Source of the DNA: Salvelinus alpinus
Lineage: Eukaryota; Chordata; Actinopteri; Salmoniformes; Salmonidae
Length of the DNA stretch: 64,000 bases
NCBI RefSeq assembly: GCF_045679555.1
Contig: NC_092098.1
Location: 22,598,038 to 22,662,037, forward strand
Direction: 5' to 3'
Shown here: in pieces, positions 11,746-22,424 of the stretch
Numbering within the stretch: the first letter of the stretch is position 1
Layout of the letters: each line of letters opens with the position of its first letter
The notes under the pieces: generated by a model
The model's input: only the letters and a program-made list of their open reading frames with translations
What the model was told of the DNA's origin: nothing
Databases searched by the model: none
Translations under genes and position numbers: made by a program

Positions 11746-12749
11746 CGGAAAAAGGCAGCTGCAGACCCGAGTGTTGTCACTGGGTTTCCGGTTCGCCCAT
11801 CTGAAAGAAGAAAAAAAGTTACTTTTACTAGCTATTTAGGTTGATTACTGAAATGGTAACATCTATAATTAAATAACCCACAGACTTGACTGTAGTAATG
11901 GTAAAATATACTGGGCTTTGGTCTATCTGCACATCTAAAATCCTACTGTGGATGGGACATTTCTGCTGGGATGGAGGAATTATCTGGAATACTCAACTAG
12001 ATGATCAGCACAGTCTAGGGTACTATTTGCCCGAAGAGGTGAAATATTGTGATGAGCTATACGACTGTACTTCTGATTCTAATTCTCAAGAGGAAAGTTA
12101 AAACCCTCAGCCATAAGCTCACTGATGAGGACCAACAGTGATAGATAGTTAACATTAGCTCACTGTTCATGTAGTCAGACTTTTCTAAGTGGTGACATGC
12201 TAGCTAACCAACTATCCTTGCCATGGTGCCGGCCTAACGTTAGCGAGCAAGTCTGACGACATGAACAGTGAGTTAACGTGAACTAGCTAGCTAAATATCC
12301 CTTCCCAGGTGGACTAACGTTAGCTAGCATGTCACCACTTGTAAAAGCAGCTGGCTAGTTCACTAAAGACTCAATAAAAAGGTTACAACAGTCATTGTTA
12401 GCCTTTTTAAGGAAGGTAACGTGCGCTGTACATGTAACTACAGTCGGTGGGTATCTAGCTAATTTTCATAAGCACCTAGTTAACCACAGATCTTTGGCCT
12501 AACCAAAACTGCTCGTTAGCAGCTAGCAAACAGGGCTTACCTTATCACACAGCTCCAGCAATGCCTCTCGATTACAGAGGTCGAAAAAGCGATAATAAAA
12601 AATAAGGTAATTTGAAAAATCTAAACAAGTATACACAAGAGAAACACAATATCAATTAATTACCTGAGAAACTAAAAAGGCTATAATATCTACTTGATAG
12701 GTTACATGCTACTTGTCAATGAGTTTGCATTGAGAAATGTGCCTTGAGG
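11746..12749. other. Spacer with two crossing inverted repeats
   Basis: No gene recognised. Arm A 12158-12182 pairs with 12249-12273 (two mismatches). Arm B 12187-12208 pairs perfectly with 12319-12340. The arms are in order A, B, A', B', so they cross. A degenerate MITE is possible. Confidence 0.6.
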
Positions 12750-15700
12750 GATTAAAAAAATAAAACAAAAAATATTTCACCTTTATTTAACCAGGTTGGC
12801 CAGTTCAGAACATGATAAAGCAAAGCAGTGCGACAAAAACAACAACACAGAGTTACACATGGGATAAACAAACGTACAGTCAATAACACAATAGAAAAAA
12901 GACAAATCTATATACAGTGTGGGCAAATGTAGTAAGATGAGTGAGGTAAGGCAATAAATAGGACATAGTGGCAAAATAATTACAATTTAGCATTAACACT
13001 GGAGAGATGTGCAGATGATGATGTGCAAGTAGAGATACTGGGGTGGAAAAGAGCAAAAATAAATAACAATATGGGGATGAGGTAGTTGGGTGGGCTATTT
13101 ACAGATGGGCTGTGTACAGGTGCAGTGATCGGTAAGCTGCTCTGACAGCTGATGCTTAAAGTTAGTGAGGGAGATATAAGTCTCCAGCTTCAGAGATTTT
13201 TGCAATTCGTTCCAGTCATTGGCAGTGGAGAACTGGAAGAAAAGGCGGCCAAAGGAGGAGTTGGCTTTGGGGATGACCAGTGAGCTGAGATAAGGCGGGG
13301 CTTTACCTAGCAAAGACTTATAGATGACCTGGAGCCAGTGGGTTTGGCGACGAATATGAAGCGAGGGCCAGCAAACGAGAGCATACAGGTCGCAGTGGTG
13401 GGTAGTATATGGGGCATTGGTGACAAAACGGATGGCACTGTGATAGACTGCATCCAATTTGCTGAGTAGAGTGTTGGAGGCTATTTTGTAAATGACATCG
13501 CCGAAGTCAAGGATCGGTAGGATGGTCAGTTTTACGAGGGTATGTTAAGCAGCATGAGTGAAGGAGGCTTGGTATGCAAAATAGGAAGTCGATTCTAGAT
13601 TTAATTTTGGATTGGAGATGTTTAATGTGAGTCTGGAAGGAGAGTTTATAGTCTAACCAGACACCTAGGTATTTGTAGTTGTCCACATATTCTAAGTCAG
13701 AACCATCCAGAGTAGTGATGCTAGTCGGGCGGGCGGGTGCGGGCAGCGATCGGTTGAAAAGCATGCATTTAGTTTTACTAGCATTAAAGAGCAGTTGGAG
13801 GCCATGGAAGGAGTGTTGTATGGCATTGAAGCTCGTCTGGAGGTTTGTTAACTTTTACTTGGTACCCATCCCGGATCCGGGAGCACCCCCCACAGTAAAA
13901 AAGCTGACTAGCATAGCCTAGCATAGCGTCACAAGTAAATACAAGCATCTAAATATCATTAAATCACAAGTCCAAGACACCAGATGAAAGATACAGATCT
14001 TGTGAATCCAGCCATCATTTCTGATTTTTAAAATGTTTTACAGGGAAGACACAATATGTAAATCTATTAGCTAACCACGTTAGCAAAAGACACAACTTTT
14101 TTTACTCCACCATTTTTTTCCTGCATCAGTAGCTATCACTAATTCGACTAAATAAAGATATATATAGCCACTAACCAAGAAACAACTTCATAAGATGACA
14201 GTCTGATAACATATTTATGGTATAGGATATGTTTTTTTAGAAAAATGTGCATTTTTCAGGTATAAATCACAGTTGTACATTGCAGCTGCAATCTGAAATA
14301 GCGTTGGAAGCAGCCGGAATAATTACAGAGACCGACGTCAATTACCAAAATACTCATCCTAAAACATTGAACAGTGTCCAAAGAAGGGCCAGAAGTATAC
14401 AGAATGGTGTTGTCTGCGTAGAGGTGGATCAGAGATTCACCAGCAGCAAGAGCGACATCATTGATATATACAGAGAAAAGAGTCGGCCCGAGAATTGAAC
14501 CCTGTGGCACCCCCATAGGGACTGCCAGAGGTCCGTACAACAGGCCCTCCGATTTGACACACTGAACTCTATCTGAGAAGTAGTTGGTGAACCAGGCGAT
14601 GCAGTCATTTGAGAAACCAAGGCTGTTGAGTCTGCCGATAGGAATGCAGTGATTGACAGAGTCGAAAGCCTTGGCCAGGTCGATGAAGACGGCTGCACAG
14701 TAATGTCTTTTATCGATGGCAGTTATGATATCATTTAAGACCTTGAGCGTGGCTGAGATGCACCCATGACCAGCTCGGAAACCAGATTGCATAGCGGAGA
14801 AGGTACGATGGGATTCGAAATGGTCGGTGATCTGTTTGTTAACTTGGCTTTCAAAGACTTTAGAAAGGCAGGGCAGGATGGATATAGGTCTATAACAGTT
14901 TGGGTGAAGAGTGTCTCCCCCTTTGAAGAGGGGGATGACCGTGGCAGCTTTCCAATCTTTAGGGATCTCAGATGATACAAAAGAGAGGTTGAACAGGCTA
15001 GTAGGGGTTGCAACAATTGTGGTGGATAATTTTAGAAACAGAGGGTCCAGATTGTCTAGCCCAGCTGATTTGTAGGGGTCAAGATTGTGCAGCTCTTTCA
15101 GAACATCAGCTATCTGGATTTTGGTGAAGGAAAGCGGTGGGGGGCTTGGGCAAGGTGCTCACATTTTTCATGGACTTTACAGTGTCCCAAAACTTGTTGG
15201 AATTTGTGCTACAGGGTGCAAATTTCTGTTTGATAAAGCTAGCCCTTGCTTTCCTAACTGACTGTTTATATTGGTTCCTAACTTCCCTGAAAAGTTGCAT
15301 ATCTCTGGGGCTATTCGATGCTAATGCTGTACACCACAGGATGTTTTTGTGCTGGTCAAGGGCAATCAGGTCTGGAGTGAACCAAGGGCTGTATCTGTTC
15401 TTAGTTCTAAATTTTTTGAATGGGGCATGCTTATTTAAGATGGTGAGGAAAGCATTTTTAAAGAATAACCTGGCATCCTCTACTGACAGGATGAGGTCAA
15501 TATCCTTCCAGGATATCCGGGCCAGGCCGATTAGAAAGGCCTGCTCGCTGAAGTGTTTTCGGGAGTGTTTGACAGTGATGAGGGGTGGTTGTTTCACTGC
15601 GGACCCATTACGGACGCAGCCAATGAGGCTGTGATCACTGAGATCTTGGTTGAAGACAGCAGCGGTGTATTTAGAGGGCAGGTTGGTCAGGATGATATCT

Positions 15701-17672
15701 ATGAGGGTGCCCGTGTGTAGGGATTTAGGGTTGTACCTGGTAGGTTCCTTGATAATTTGTGTGAGATTGAGGGCATCTAGCTTAGATTGTAGGACGGCCG
15801 GGATGTTAAGCATGTCACAGTTTAGGTCACCTAACAGTACGAACTCTGAAGATAAATGGGGGGCAATCAATTCGCATATGGAGTCCAGGGCACAACTGGG
15901 GGCTGAGGGGGTCCATAGCAAGTGGCAACAGTGAGATACTTACTTCTGGAAAGGTGGATTTTTAAAAGTAGAAGCTTTAACTGTTTGGGCACAGACCTGG
16001 ATAGCATGACAGAACTCTGCAGACTATCTCTGCAGTAGATTGCAACCCCGCCCCCTTTGGCAGTTATATCTTGGCAGAAAATGTTAGGGATGGAAATGTC
16101 AGAATCTTTGGTGGCCTTCCTAAGTCAGGAATCAGACACGGCTAGGACATCAGGTTGGCAGAGTGTGCTAAAGCAGTGAATAAAACATACGTAGGAGGCT
16201 TCTGATGTTAACATGCATGAAACCAAGGCTTTTACGGTTACAGAAGTCAACAAATGAGAGTGCCTGGAGAATAGGTGTGGTACTGGGGTCTACAGGGCCT
16301 GGGTTAATCTCTAGATCACCAGAGGACAGAGGAGGAGTAGGATAAGGGTACGGCTTAAGGCTAGAAGAACTGGTCGTCTAGTGCATTGGGAACAGAAAAT
16401 AAAAGGAGCAGATTACTGGCCGTGGTAGAATAGATTCAGGGCATAATGTACAGACAAGGGTATGGTAGGATGTGAGTACAGTGAAGGTAAACCTAGGCAT
16501 TGAGTGACGATGAGAGAGGTTTTGTCTCTGGTGGGACCAGTTAAGCCAGGTGAGGTCTCTGCATGTGTGGGGGGTGGGGCAAAAGAGCTATCTAAGTTAA
16601 GGTGAGAGGGACTGAGGGATCTACAGTGAAATAAAACAATAAAAACTAGCCGAGACAGCAGTAGACAAGGCATATTGACATTAGAGAGAGGCATATTGAC
16701 ATTAGAGAGAGGCATAAAGCAGTCACAGGTGTTGATCGGGAGAGCTAAAACAACAATGGGTAAATGGCGATGAATGGGCAGAGCGAGTCAGTTAGGTACA
16801 TACAGGACCTGAGTTCGAGGCTGGGGCCGACAGATAAACAAAATGAGGTACCGTGTTATTGAAACAGTCCAGGAGGCATCAGCTGTGTAGCCGAGTGATC
16901 ATAGGGTCCAAAGAACAGCAATAGATCAGTTAGGGAGCCGTTCAGTCATCAGTACTACGCTAGGCGAGTGGGAGACATGGAGCTTAGAAAGCTAGCGGGC
17001 CGGGGCGAGAAGATGGGTCTTCGGCGACATCGCAACGGAAAAGCTCGTTGAGACCACATCGGGTGACCACGTCGCAGACCAGTCGTGATGGATCCGTGGG
17101 GCTCCGTGTCGATAACGAAGGGTCCAGGCCAATTGGCAAAAGAGGTATTGTAGCCCTAGAATTAGCTGGTATATGGGCTTAGCTCGTGGCTAGCTCAACG
17201 CTAACTGGTGCTTGCTTCGAGACAGAGGCGTTAGCTAACAGTAGCCACTCAATAGCAGATAGCTAGCTGCGATGATCCAGTGTAATGATCCAGAGCGGCA
17301 GAAATCCGGTGATGTGGTAGAGAGAAGCATTCCGATATGCTCTGGGTTGATATCACGCTGTGCAGACTGGCATGTATTGTCCGAGCTAAAGCTGGCAGTG
17401 TTTTAGTTAAAAGGTGAAGACCGCTAGCCGTGGCTAACAAAGACTAGTAGCTAGTTAGCTGGCTAGCTCCTGACGGAGGTTCCAGTTATAAGGAATAAAA
17501 ATAGCAGATCCGTACCACATTGGGTGAGGCGGGTTGCAGGAAAGTATATTTAGTTCGTAGATAGAAAGTGAGATTAAAATGTATACGAGAAAAGAAAAAA
17601 CGTCTATTACACGGGATAAGACAAAGACAAACACAACAAACAACCGACTGCTACACCATCTTGGATGACGTC
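12750..17672 (-). mobile_element. LINE family E, near full-length copy E1
   Basis: A minus-strand non-LTR retrotransposon. The 3' tail is at 12750-12790 (A/T-rich, then the 'ttatttaaccagg' end). It encodes an APE-type endonuclease (LLGDLNCDM, LIDIILTNLPSKY, FNQDLSDHSL; 15921-15500), a linker (YSPWFTPDLIALDQ), reverse transcriptase (MQSGFRAGHG, FIDLAKAFDSVNH, GVPQGSILGP; 14792-14400), and a C-terminal domain (DGSDLEYVDNYKYLGVWLD, YHSAIRFVT, ANDWNELQKSL; 13764-13095). Upstream 5' sequence continues to about 17672, where it ends near 'catcttggatgacgtc'. The polymerase box reads YADN instead of YADD (second Asp codon at 14409-14411), and frameshifts are present. A 525-bp insertion sits at 13850-14373. 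Clade (L2-like or I/Nimb-like) is not settled by eye. Confidence 0.85.
13850..14373. mobile_element. Non-autonomous insertion in LINE E1
   Basis: The LINE copies at 43616 and 61215 run continuously through this point; here about 525 bases interrupt it, starting 'cttttacttggtaccc' with the palindrome 'tcccggatccggga' (13869-13882) and ending near 'catcctaaaacattg'. It encodes nothing recognisable. Terminal repeats and target duplication are not clear, so the class is unknown. Confidence 0.6.
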
Positions 17673-17784
17673 AAAGTTTGCTACAAGATGTATAGTTCTG
17701 ACAGAATGATCTGTATCTGTATGATAGCCACATTTACGGCTAATTAGCATTTCGTTTTTGGGGGATAGTTACAGGCGAATATAT

Positions 17785-17878
17785 GTATAAAAGTTACATT
17801 GACCGAGAGAGATTTCCACAGCTATCAAAACATCATGCCAGGGTAAGCCTACACGAAACACAGACCTTATATGACTTT
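17785..17878 (+). repeat. Interspersed repeat segment, pairs with 4850-4920
   Basis: Shares 'atgttttgatag'/'ctatcaaaacat', 'agggtaagcct' and 'cacagaccttatat' in inverted orientation with 4850-4920. Family unknown. Confidence 0.5.
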
Positions 17879-18060
17879 GGTCGCCAGCTGTACAGTGTTT
17901 CCTCAGACACATTGGTGCGGCTGGCTTCTGGGTTAAGCGAGCAGTGTGTCAAAAAGCAGTGCGGCTTGGCAGTGTCATGTTTCGGAGGACGCATGGCTCT
18001 CGACCTTCACCTCCCCCGAGTCCATATGGGAGTTGCAGCGATGGGACAATTGGGATGAGA
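17879..18060 (+). mobile_element. SINE fragment, long-tailed type
   Basis: Carries 'cagtgtttcctcagacacat', 'ttctgggttaagcgagca' and 'gttgcagcgatggga', matching the complete SINE at 27562-28000. The head is missing and the tail is interrupted by a Tc1 end. Confidence 0.75.
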
Positions 18061-18300
18061 TGTGTCGCGTTGAATGAGGCAATTGGTGGTCACATCAGAT
18101 ACTGACTGGTTTTCTGATCCACACCCATACCTTTTTTAAGCTACAGTATCTGTGACCAACAGATGCTTATCTGTATTCACAGTCATGTGAAATCCATAGA
18201 TTAGGGCCTAATACATTTATTTAAATTGACTGATTTCCTTATATGAACTCCATGTAAAATATTTGAAATTGTTGCATGTTGCATTTATATTTTTGTTCAG
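18061..18300. mobile_element. Tc1-like family F, terminal fragment
   Basis: Ends in 'gttgcatgttgcatttat' and 'tttttgttcagtata', the same terminal repeat as the element at 62768-63085. Only one end is present and there is no transposase. Confidence 0.7.
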
Positions 18301-18720
18301 TATATGTTTTTTACTTTCAAATGACACTAGATGACTGTGATATGAACTGTGAGCTGTGAGTTTCTCTGTGGCTCTGATAAGATGCAGACCTACTGGACTT
18401 CTAAATGGATTTATGAGAAATGGACATATCAGTGTGGCAACTCTGAAGAATCAGAAAGGATAGCTTTTAATGTATTCAAATCAAAATGCCATGGATGGGA
18501 TGCCTCCACATGAGCCCTGAAAAATATATTTCCTCACTTTATGGGTTCATATATTAAATGTATGATGAAAACTTTCTATCCCTACATTTGACGGCTAGTA
18601 TAAAGACCCTGTGTTCGTTTTCCTAAATCCTTAAAATGTACCCTTATTCATTGTGTTTCGGTAATTACCCCCATTAATCTCACCGTATACTTCCCAATCG
18701 AAACAGTTTGCGCATATATT
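18301..18720. other. Unassigned spacer
   Basis: No gene or repeat recognised before the LTR element. Confidence 0.3.
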
Positions 18721-18725
18721 ATGAC

Positions 18726-19174
18726 TGTCACGTTCCTGACCTGTTTTCTCTTGTTTTTTATGTGTTTAGTTGGTCAGGGCGTGAGTTGGGGTGGGCATTC
18801 TATGTTATGTGTTTCTATGTTGGGTTAAATGTGTTGCCTGATATGGTTCTCAATTAGAGGCAGGTGTTTGACGTTTCCTCTGATTGAGAACCATATTAAG
18901 GTAGGCTGTTCTCACTGTTGGTTTGTGGGTGATTGTCGCTGTGTCTGTGTTTTGTTGCACCACACGGTACTGTCTCGTTCGTTCATTCGTTTTTCCTGTT
19001 CGTGCGTTCTTCGTTTCATGTAGTTCTCATGTTCAGGTCTGTTTAGTTCGTTTTGTTATTTTGTAATTTCCAAAGTGTGCTTCGTCATCGTTATTCTTTT
19101 CTCAATTAAATTCATTATGTATTCATCACCCGCTGCGCCTTGGTCCGCTCATTCACCACAAGACGACCGTTACA
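18726..19174 (+). repeat. 5' LTR
   Basis: 449 bp, begins TGTCACG, ends CGTTACA. Contains an internal inverted pair 'atggttctcaat'/'attgagaaccat' (18844, 18884) and 'tcaattaaattc' near 19103 as a possible polyadenylation region. Differs from the 3' LTR mainly by short indels near 19060 and 19113. Confidence 0.92.
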
Positions 19175-19427
19175 GAATCACCCACCACAAAAGGCCCAAG
19201 CAGCGTGTTAAACAGCAACAGGAGCAACCTACACAGGATTTCTGGACATGGGAGGACGAATTGGATGGTAAGGGACCTTGGGCTCAACCTGGAGAATATC
19301 GCCGCCCTCGTCAAGAGCTGGAGGCAGCTAAAGCCGAGAGGCGGTGGTATGAGGAGGCAGCACGGAGGCGAGGCTGGAAGCCTGTTAATCAAGCCCAAAA
19401 ATTTATTGGGGGTGGCTAAAAGGGAGT

Positions 19428-21206
19428 GTGGCGAAGTCAGGTAGGAGACCTGCGCCTACTCCCTGTACTTACCGTGGAGAGCGAGAGTACGGGCAGACAC
19501 CGTGTTACGCAGTAGAGCGCATGGTGTCTCCTGTACGTGTGCATAGCCCGGTGCGGTACATACCAGCTCCTCGTATCGGCCGGGCTAGATTGAGTATTGA
19601 GCCAGGTGCCATGAAGCCGGCTCAACGCGTCTGGTCTCCAGTGCGTCTCCTCGGGCCGGCATACATGGCACCAGCCTTACGCATGGTGTCCCCGGTTCGC
19701 CTACATAGCCCGGTGCGGGTTATTCCACCTCCCCGCACTGGGCGGGCGACAGGGAGCATACAACCAGGTAAAGTTGGGCAGGCTCAGTGCTCAAGGGAGC
19801 CAGTACGCCTGCACGGTCCGGTATTTCCGGCGCCACCTCCTCGCCTCAGCCCAGTACCACCAGTGCCTACACCACACGCCAGGCTTCCTGTGCGTATCCA
19901 GAGCCCTGTTCCTCCTCCACGCACTAGCCCTATGGTGCGTGTCTTCAGCCCAGTACCACCAGTGCCTACACCACGCACCAGGCTTCCTGTGCGTCTCCAG
20001 AGCCCTGTTCCTCCTCCACGCACTAGCCCTGTGGTGCGTGTCTCCAGCCCATTACCACCAGTGCCTACACCACGCACCAAGCCTCCTGTGCGTCTCCAGA
20101 GTCCTGTGCGTCCTGTTGCTGTTCCCCGCACTAGCCTGAAGGTGCGTGTCCTTAGCCCGGTACCTCCAGTTCCGGCACCACGCACCAGGCATACAGTGCG
20201 CCTCAGCCGGCCAGAGTCTGACGTCTGCCCAACACCGTCAGAGCTGCCCGTCTGCCAAGCACCGTCAGAGCTGCCCGTCTGCCAAGCACCGTCAGAGCTG
20301 CCCGTCTGCCAAGCACCGTCAGAGCTGCCCGTCTGTCCCGAGCCTTCAAAGCCGCCCGTCTGTCCCGAGCTTTCAAAGCCGCCCGTCTGTCCCGAGCCTT
20401 CAAAGCCGCCCGTCTGTCCCGAGCCGCTAGAGCCGTCCGCCAGACAGGAGTCGCTAGAGCCGTCCGCCAGACAGGAGCAGCCAGAGCCTTCCGCCAGACA
20501 GGAGCAGCCAGAGCCTTCCGTCAGCCATGAGCAGCCAGAGCCTTCCGTCAGCCATGAGCAGCCAGAGCCTTCCGTCAGCCATGAGCAGCCAGAGCCTTCC
20601 GTCAGCCATGAGCAGCCAGAGCCGCCAGCCAGCCATGAGCAGCCAGAGCCGCCAGCCAGCCATGAGCAGCCAGAGCCGCCAGCCAGCCATGAGCAGCCAG
20701 AGCCGCCAGCCAGCCATGAGCAGCCAGAGCCGCCAGCCAGCCATGAGCAGCCAGAGCCGCCAGCCAGCCATGAGCAGCCAGAGCCGTCAGCCAGCCATGA
20801 GCAGCCAGAGCCGTCAGCCAGCCATGAGCAGCCAGAGCCGTCAGCCAGCCATGAGCAGCCAGAGCCGTCAGCCAGCCATGAGCAGCCAGAGCCGTCAGCC
20901 AGCCATGAGCAGCCAGAGCCGTCAGCCAGCCATGAGCAGCCAGATCCGTCAGCCAGTCCGGAGCTGCCACTCATTCCGGTGTTGCCCCTTAGTCCGGAGC
21001 TTCCCCTCATTCCGGTGATGCCCCTTAGTCCGGTGCTGCCCCTTAATCCAGTGGGGTTAATTTGGAGGGTGGTCATTGGGAGGAAGCTACAAAAGCGGGG
21101 ATTGACTATGGTGGGGTGGGGACCACGCCCAGAGCCTGAGTGGACAGATGCCCACCCAGACCCTCCCCTAGACTTTTGTTGGTGCGCCCGGAGTTTCGCA
21201 CCTTGA
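19428..21206 (+). CDS. Repeat-rich Pro/Glu/Ser ORF of the LTR element
   Basis: 592 codons, the only large ORF in the element. Order: a short basic N-terminus; residues about 30-240 with degenerate repeats rich in SPVR, PVPPPRTS and PVPTPRT; about 260-340 with repeats of SELPVCQAP and SKPPVCPEP type; then 16 units of a 9-residue SHEQPEP(S/P)(A/V) repeat at about 365-510; and a short tail of LPLIPV-like repeats. No gag, zinc-knuckle or pol motif is visible. The true start may lie upstream: the frame ending at 19419 (DFWTWEDELDGKGPW, RRWYEEAARRRGWKP) looks protein-like and is separated by a stop and frame change, so the ancestral protein probably joined both. Long frames on the other strand (for example 19784-21076) are by-products of the repeat. 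Function unknown; a Gag-like structural role is a guess. Confidence 0.6.
   Translation: MAKSGRRPAPTPCTYRGEREYGQTPCYAVERMVSPVRVHSPVRYIPAPRIGRARLSIEPGAMKPAQRVWSPVRLLGPAYMAPALRMVSPVRLHSPVRVIPPPRTGRATGSIQPGKVGQAQCSREPVRLHGPVFPAPPPRLSPVPPVPTPHARLPVRIQSPVPPPRTSPMVRVFSPVPPVPTPRTRLPVRLQSPVPPPRTSPVVRVSSPLPPVPTPRTKPPVRLQSPVRPVAVPRTSLKVRVLSPVPPVPAPRTRHTVRLSRPESDVCPTPSELPVCQAPSELPVCQAPSELPVCQAPSELPVCPEPSKPPVCPELSKPPVCPEPSKPPVCPEPLEPSARQESLEPSARQEQPEPSARQEQPEPSVSHEQPEPSVSHEQPEPSVSHEQPEPSVSHEQPEPPASHEQPEPPASHEQPEPPASHEQPEPPASHEQPEPPASHEQPEPPASHEQPEPSASHEQPEPSASHEQPEPSASHEQPEPSASHEQPEPSASHEQPEPSASHEQPDPSASPELPLIPVLPLSPELPLIPVMPLSPVLPLNPVGLIWRVVIGRKLQKRGLTMVGWGPRPEPEWTDAHPDPPLDFCWCARSFAP
20522..20953 (+). 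repeat. 27-bp coding minisatellite, about 16 units
   Basis: Unit of type 'cagccatgagcagccagagcc', 27 bp, repeated 16 times in tandem; each encodes nine residues. Three sub-blocks differ at one codon pair (SVS x4, PAS x6, SAS x6), which records stepwise expansion. Confidence 0.95.
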
Positions 21207-21217
21207 GGGGGGGGTTA

Positions 21218-21654
21218 TGTCACGTTCCTGACCTGTTTTCTCTTGTTTTTTATGTGTTTAGTTGGTCAGGGCGTGAGTTGGGGTGGGCATTCTATGTTAT
21301 GTGTTTCTATGTTGGGTTAAATGTGTTGCCTGATATGGTTCTCAATTAGAGGCAGGTGTTTGACGTTTCCTCTGATTGAGAACCATATTAAGGTAGGCTG
21401 TTCTCACTGTTGTTTTGTGGGTGATTGTCGCTGTGTCTGTGTTTTGTTGCACCACACGGTACTGTCTTGTTCGTTCATTCGTTTTTCCTGTTCGTGCGTT
21501 CTTCGTTTCATGTAGTTCTCATGTTCAGGTCTGTTTAGTTCGTTTTGTAATTTCTAAAGTGTGCTTCGTCATCGTTATTCTTTTCTCAATTAAATTATGT
21601 ATTCATCACCCGCTGCGCCTTGGTCCGCTCATTCACCACAAGACGACCGTTACA
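21218..21654 (+). repeat. 3' LTR
   Basis: 437 bp, same ends as the 5' LTR, preceded by the polypurine tract at about 21205-21217 and followed by the ATGAC duplication. Confidence 0.92.
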
Positions 21655-21659
21655 ATGAC

Positions 21660-22424
21660 GAAATTGTCACGTTTTGTTAATTTTGGCCTTCTGCAAGTTT
21701 TTTTCAGCTGTTTGTGCACACACATTTTTTTCTTGAGGCAAGTCTAAATTCGGTAGCTGAAGTCTACGCCCCTTCGTCTGTGATTGGTCAACAGTAAATA
21801 CTCCTAGTAGGAGTGGGAACTATTGATGGGAAGTGTTTGCTGTCACGGGAGATGACTATTTATCATGCACATTCTTCCACTTGAGAAATACTGCACCAAA
21901 CATATTAGTTAGATGAAAAATTGCGTGACTAAGACCTCTTTTGCAAAAGCGTCAGTTTATGACAGATTTCTTGTTTTATCTCAGATTTATTTTGACTGTT
22001 TTGAGGAAGTGTATACTGGCTATAAGAGGGACAAACAATAATATTGTCGCTTCTTTCTAGTATTTCAAGCAAAGTCTTCTAAGGTAGTATGTGAACCACA
22101 GACGTTTGCTTCGCCTAGCCGAGATCTGCTAGGAGCAAACCGAACCTATGTATGCGGACGCCTTTAGCAAACTCAATGGATCCCATTTATGAAGCACCTT
22201 TTGTTTAAGAATCTTTTACATATTGGGGTTTACTCACATCTCCCACTACTTAATGTATATGTATGTGGGAGACAACATTTCTGTTCTGCTGCATCAAAAT
22301 GCTATTTGAGTAGATGTGTAGGGAACATTTAAACTCAAACCACTGTGTGCATCTATTTACTTAAAATTGTTAATTTGTCTGTGATTGAATCACTTTGGTA
22401 ATATAATAGATTATTTGTTTTTAG
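21660..22424. other. Probable SGCG intron sequence
   Basis: No gene or repeat recognised. It ends in a T-rich tract and AG at 22424, the acceptor of the first visible SGCG exon. Earlier SGCG exons (cytoplasmic tail, membrane segment) were not found in the window. Confidence 0.4.

Larger units (their letters stand above)
18726..21654 (+). mobile_element. Complete non-autonomous LTR retrotransposon (gypsy-type LTRs)
   Basis: Two LTRs (18726-19174, 449 bp; 21218-21654, 437 bp) both run TGTCACGTTCC to GACCGTTACA. They are almost identical and are flanked by the perfect 5-bp duplication ATGAC (18721-18725, 21655-21659). A polypurine tract 'gaggggggggtta' abuts the 3' LTR. The 2.04-kb interior holds a short Glu/Arg/Trp-rich frame (to 19419) and a 592-codon proline-rich ORF. 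No protease, reverse transcriptase, RNase H or integrase motif is visible, so it must rely on another element's enzymes. A primer-binding site starting TGG is not obvious after the 5' LTR. LTR similarity and the perfect duplication indicate a fairly recent insertion. Confidence 0.92.

Noticed and set aside
11453..11839. 128-codon plus-strand ORF with SGSSSSAMVD repeats
   Set aside because: Antisense reading of the 33-bp minisatellite.
15137..15634. 165-codon plus-strand ORF
   Set aside because: Antisense to the endonuclease-linker part of LINE E1.
19784..21076. 430-codon minus-strand ORF rich in Gly/Ser/Trp/Leu
   Set aside because: Created by the 27-bp repeat, which lacks stops in several frames. 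The LTR element is transcribed on the plus strand.
18726..21654. CRISPR-like array in the 27-bp repeat
   Set aside because: Units are contiguous with no spacers, in a coding frame, in a vertebrate genome.
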